A stretch of DNA of 64,000 nucleotides from Schistocephalus solidus (taxonomy: Eukaryota > Platyhelminthes > Cestoda > Diphyllobothriidea > Diphyllobothriidae). Positions 62,301 through 64,000 of the stretch are shown here, piece after piece. The notes under the pieces are model-generated. The model made no database searches and was not told the origin of the DNA. It saw only the letters and a program-made list of their open reading frames with translations. The stretch is from positions 62,001 through 126,000 of the forward strand of contig WEDG01011981.1 of the NCBI GenBank assembly GCA_017591395.1. Reading direction: 5' to 3'. The stretch's first letter is position 1; every line of letters begins with the position of its first letter. The position numbers and the translations under genes were made by a program.

Positions 62301-64000
62301 AAAAAGACAATTATCGTGGGTCTGACAAAAATACTAAATAGTAGTCGAACTAATTACTGATTTTTATTAAGAAAAAGTGGTTTTTAAAATTCTGGACCTT
62401 TCTTGCTTCACGCAAGGTATTTAATTCTTGGGAACTAAATTCGTAATTGATGACTTGAAAATTACCTTGACCTCATATTCATATTGCCTTTTGAACAGCA
62501 CAAAACGTAGGCTATTATAAGAGCATATTTGCCTGGTAAGAAAGAACATGAAATAGACGTACCAATGGATGCAGTCAATTTTGTTCGCGTGGTACTGTGT
62601 TCTGTGTTCTTAAAATTTGGCAGATTCGACTACATGATAGAATGTTTTAGTTTCGAAATGTGGCTATCATTTTCAGTCAACATTTTCAGTTGCCAAAATA
62701 AGTCTGCTTTAATGGAAAATATGTTTTACTCAGGCTGATGTATAGGAGGTGGAGAATCACTGATTATCAGAACTGCTAATATTAACTTTGTAGATTATTT
62801 GTAGATGGTGGTTTCCCCGTGAACATGCAAATCTGGCTACATTGGATGATAGGAAAAGAGGGCCTCCACACTCATGTTAGCGACCACCCTCGATGTGTTT
62901 TCGGTTGCAGGTTCGATAGCTCTACCAACTGGAGTGAACGTAAGTAGAGAGCGCAGAAAGAACACAATGCTGAAGTTTGCGGCATTATATATGCGCCATT
63001 TTGAACAACCTTTATGTGGAAACAACTACCAACTTAATGCCAGTCATGCAACAACCGCCTGTTTCCGTGGTCCATCCGCTTTTTTCGGTAGTTTTGCCTT
63101 TTGACATTTGGTAACAAAACCTGGTAAGCCTGCTAAAAGGTGCTGTCGGAAGCAGATGTAAGCACCGATACAGGGATTAACGCCTGTGTGAAAACTGGTC
63201 AGGTCTCCTTCGTACGTCTAGGGGTAAACCCCAACAACCTCCATCAGTGTCGGCGGTACTTTCCTTCAACTTTGAATCCTCCTGTCCACACCGGTAGGTA
63301 TGTCTCCTTGGAATGAGCAGGATACGTCTGAAAGGGCGGTGGCAACAGGTATTTAACTTATGCTTGACGAAAAGCTATGACAATTTCGATGGTAGTTGCT
63401 GTGTATATGCGAAAACGCATTTCTAGACCACTCCGATTCCGCCTTGGATACCAACTTTCTGCATAAATGTTTCTTTCAATCATAAGAACCTACTCTGGCG
63501 AAGCCTGTACTAGCTCCTAGTAATGGACAATCATTTCGTTTCAAGTTTCTATGGGAATTTTCCAGAAGTCCCCGATTGACAGTTTATCTGGGGTTGTTAT
63601 TCAAGTGTGATTTTATAACATAACATTTTACAACATAAGTATAACATAAGTACAACAAATAACTTCAGTTATGTATAAAGAATGACTTGAATGCTAGGCA
63701 GTGCTTCCACGCGAAAAAACGTCTATCCTTCGATCATCTGATTGCCAGATGGTGCCTCAAAGTCAAGTTAAGATTTCCCCAAAACCGTCTGGAAATTACT
63801 CCAACTCAACTAAGTTGACTATGACACGCTCTGAGAATGATAATCAGTCAAGTAAATGTCACACTCACTAAAGCATATTGCAGTGTTACTCGGTAATAGT
63901 CCTCAAAAACTACTGGAGTTTCTGCATGTTCTACCTGTTTATTAATTTTTTTAGGAAGGATTCTGATACCATGGCCAAATTTCTCCTGCATAATATTGCT
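56301..64000. other. Non-coding stretch, nothing recognised
   Basis: AT-rich with short frames only. A tRNA-like fragment near 62900-62935 was considered and rejected. No exon, RNA gene or repeat family could be supported. Confidence 0.45.

Noticed and set aside
62895..62940. tRNA gene or SINE near 'ggttcgatagctctaccaactg'
   Set aside because: Box-A-like and box-B-like words are present but on opposite strands relative to each other. No cloverleaf can be formed.
1..64000. CRISPR arrays, operons, bacterial promoters or plasmid or phage genes
   Set aside because: No regularly spaced short repeats and no dense gene clusters. The window is plainly eukaryotic, with splice signals, retroelements and sparse coding.

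Overview
This is a metazoan genomic window, AT-rich (by eye about 60-65% A+T), with one confidently recognisable protein-coding exon and a large amount of non-coding DNA holding decayed retroelements. The combination of a Shaker-type channel exon, a Penelope-like element carrying a GIY-YIG endonuclease domain, and repeats with hammerhead-ribozyme-like cores would fit a flatworm genome. I hold that taxonomic guess at low to moderate confidence, because none of these features is exclusive to flatworms.

The anchor gene is on the minus strand at 28772-31322. It is one very large exon encoding at least 849 residues of a Kv1 (Shaker) voltage-gated potassium channel: T1 domain, S1-S6, TVGYGD selectivity filter, PVP bend and a long serine/threonine-rich C-terminal tail ending at a TGA. 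A clear polypyrimidine-AG acceptor lies at the 5' edge of the exon. The true N-terminus must therefore be in an upstream exon at higher coordinates that I could not identify. If the gene runs that way, much of the right half of the window could be its intron.

Layout: 1-405 is the first copy of a repeat family I call R1. 1770-3212 holds two diverged tandem duplications. 3637-5150 holds a diverged pair of ~350-bp repeats bracketing a LINE reverse-transcriptase relic. 5151-28771 is mostly unexplained, with a possible minus-strand exon (12045-12236), R1 copy 2 (about 13570-14110), a possible plus-strand exon (14690-14905) and a telomere-like degenerate tract (21040-21227). 31323-36760 is non-coding apart from a foldback element with a tRNA-like core (33848-34106). 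36770-36980 is R1 copy 3. 39360-39667 is a GC-rich island ending in a GA microsatellite. 40912-41711 is a 5'-truncated, frameshifted Penelope-like element. R1 copies 4 and 5 (43441-43840 and about 45540-46250) are nearly identical. 47233-47793 is a large near-perfect palindrome whose two arms each carry a TATA box and a hammerhead-like core facing outward. The rest, to 64000, shows little that I can name.

The most interesting thread is the set of retroelement pieces. All five R1 copies lie in the same orientation and end in a foldable segment with the order of a type I hammerhead ribozyme. Its stem I covaries between copies, and stem II is a 7-bp stem. The 47-kb palindrome carries a related core. 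No genes here form an evident operon or pathway.
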